Assembly (NCBI GenBank): GCA_003993805.1
Contig: RSEF01000003.1
Coordinates: 83,099,159-83,163,158 of the forward strand
From: Himantopus leucocephalus
Taxonomy: Eukaryota > Chordata > Aves > Charadriiformes > Recurvirostridae
Direction: 5' to 3'
Length of the DNA: 64,000 bases
Position numbers and translations under genes: made by a program. Below the pieces are notes generated by a model that saw nothing but the letters and a program-made list of their open reading frames with translations, searched no databases and was not told the DNA's origin. Below, piece after piece: positions 62,586 to 64,000 of the stretch. Position 1 is the first letter of the stretch. The number at the start of each line of letters is the position of its first letter.

Positions 62586-64000
62586 TTTTCTTCAATGAGG
62601 AGAAAAAGAATATAGTCATGATAATTACTTGGAATAATTATTCCTCTGGAAACACTTCCACTTTTTTTATTTGTACTACTGTTATGCAAAACCACTTCTA
62701 ACCCTGATAACATGTAAATGTGTGATCTACATTTCCATAATTCAGCCTTCGCGATATGATGACATGCAAACACATTAACAACACAAAAAATATGAATTAT
62801 AGCAGCATAAATCACATTCTGTCAGGTATTACGGCTTCATTATCCCTTTCCCAGTCACACCCATCATCACTTCTATGCAAGGAGGCACTATGGAAATCAT
62901 AAACCATAGAGAAACAACACTAAGAGTGCATGAAGAAGCATCAGAAAACACCACAAATGTAACCAGAACTATTTTATATTTCATGTACTGTGAATATTTA
63001 AAAAGCATAATCACCTAGGGTTGAGGGCAAAGTGCAAACTACTCTTCAGGAAAATATACAATTAAGAGACTGTCTATTCTCATTAAATGGTTAGTACTAA
63101 TGGCTTTTGCCCTTAAGACACACTTTTAAATGCAGAATATATTATAAGTAACATGTAGTTTTCCAAAATCTAGCCATACTTACTTCTTTATAAATTCTAA
63201 AAATTGAGGCTTTTTTTAAAAAAAAGGAAAATATAGATGATCTTATTCATCTTATTCCAGTACTTAATTAAAAAGTAGTAATATGCAAAAGGTAGCAATA
63301 CTTAGGTGAGAATTTGAGTAGCAGAAAATTAAATAAAGAATTACTCTTGACAATGTAATTATTCAGAATCTTTGACTGCCAGAAATAGAAAAATTGAAAC
63401 CACTAATTAGATTCACTTTCAGTTAAAAAAAAAAAATGAAAGAAACAACCACACCAAAAACAATCGACTAAACAAACAAACAAAACAAGAAAGTGGAAAT
63501 AACTTGAACCTGAAGATTCTGAGTTTAGAGTTCTGAAAGCAGTGTCCTAATTTTTTTTTAATCTCAATGCTAGTTCCAAAATACTTTGTCAGCTGCAGAT
63601 ATAATTTAAAAATACTACCTCTAAGAGCATGGAAATGGCTAAAAGTATAGAAGTGTCTGGAAATATCTCTTTGCACAAGAAATAACAAAAGTTGTCATTT
63701 TACATAAAGCTGAATCTTACAAACACTTAGGAATATGACAACTGACTCTAGTGCATGCTCTGATGTGTAAAAGTGTTCATGTGTACAATTGTCAAAAGGT
63801 CTGAAGATTCAGACCATGAATAATCATCATAATTTTTTTTTACCATGATAATCCCTGGAATAGCAGTGAAAGCACCAGGAAATGCAGACCTTTTGAATGG
63901 CATTTGCAGTTTCCGTTAACTTACTGAGTGGAAATGTTTTTTTTAATTATTTTATGGGTTGATAGATTTCTACAAGCTTACATAGTGTGGACTACAATAA

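Larger units (their letters stand above)
58891..64000. other. unique AT-rich DNA with old repeat remnants, no gene seen
   Basis: No gene is supported. Recognised items are the remnants at 60021, 61185 and 62523, the T-tract at 60931-60959 and the (AAAT)n at 61633-61657. The minus-strand frame at 63419-63688 begins in an A/T-run and lacks motifs. Confidence 0.5.

Noticed and set aside
1..64000. CRISPR arrays, tRNA/rRNA genes, prokaryotic operons
   Set aside because: No regularly spaced repeats, cloverleaf patterns or dense coding. Repeat content is that of a bird genome.

Overview
This 64 kb window looks like AT-rich, gene-poor avian (at least sauropsid) nuclear DNA. The evidence is the repeats. 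There are several CR1 LINE pieces, including the bird-typical 3' tail built of ATTCTATG octamers. There is one endogenous-retrovirus LTR of the type abundant in neoavian birds (TguLTR5-like, TGTCATG...CATGACA). There is also a layer of very old amniote repeats: one MIR/CORE-SINE, ancient CR1 tails, and short palindromic MITE-like remnants. I found no operons, CRISPR arrays, tRNAs or rRNAs, and no protein-coding gene I can defend. Open reading frames of 60 aa or more are either random, or lie inside CR1/LTR sequence, or run through N gaps.

Layout. 1-13.3 kb is unique AT-rich DNA with a few ancient repeat remnants (about 3.4, 4.8 and 7.2 kb) and a homeodomain/POU-motif-rich block near 5.75-6.07 kb. 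At 13.3 kb a minus-strand CR1 tail runs into a 100-N gap. 13.4-18.6 kb is unique DNA with one minus-strand TATA/CCAAT promoter-like site (16.65 kb) ahead of a short ORF. 18.68-19.17 kb looks like an old solo LTR (TATA box, then AATAAA 185 bp later). 19.2-28 kb is mostly unique with two old remnants. 28.01-29.64 kb is an antisense CR1 ORF2 whose reverse-transcriptase core has been deleted, fusing the endonuclease/linker part to the C-terminal RT part. 30.2 and 30.7 kb carry ancient repeat fragments. 37.2 kb (minus) and 38.7 kb (plus) are short CR1 3' ends in opposite orientation. 40.8-41.68 kb is a very diverged plus-strand CR1. A second 100-N gap (41.85 kb) precedes a composite of three CR1 pieces at 42.01-43.95 kb: minus 3' tail, plus ORF2 C-terminus, minus ORF1 esterase. 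44.96-45.34 kb has two short tandem duplications, each joined by a single N and probably assembly artefacts. 47.46-47.63 kb is a MIR. 52.44-53.02 kb is the TguLTR5-like solo LTR. 53.46 kb is a TTCC microsatellite, followed by a possible small acidic terminal exon at 53.98 kb. 58.64-58.89 kb is an old CR1 piece, and the last 5 kb are unique with a few old remnants.

Nothing here works together as a gene system. The window reads as an intergenic or intronic stretch recording several waves of retrotransposition. I did not find a convincing new biological system. The best leads for a second look are the RT-core-deleted CR1, the three-piece CR1 composite with hairpin potential, the candidate promoter and exon, a switch-like double hairpin at 48.3 kb, and the N-joined duplications. 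All repeat family calls come from memory of consensus patterns; no database search was run.
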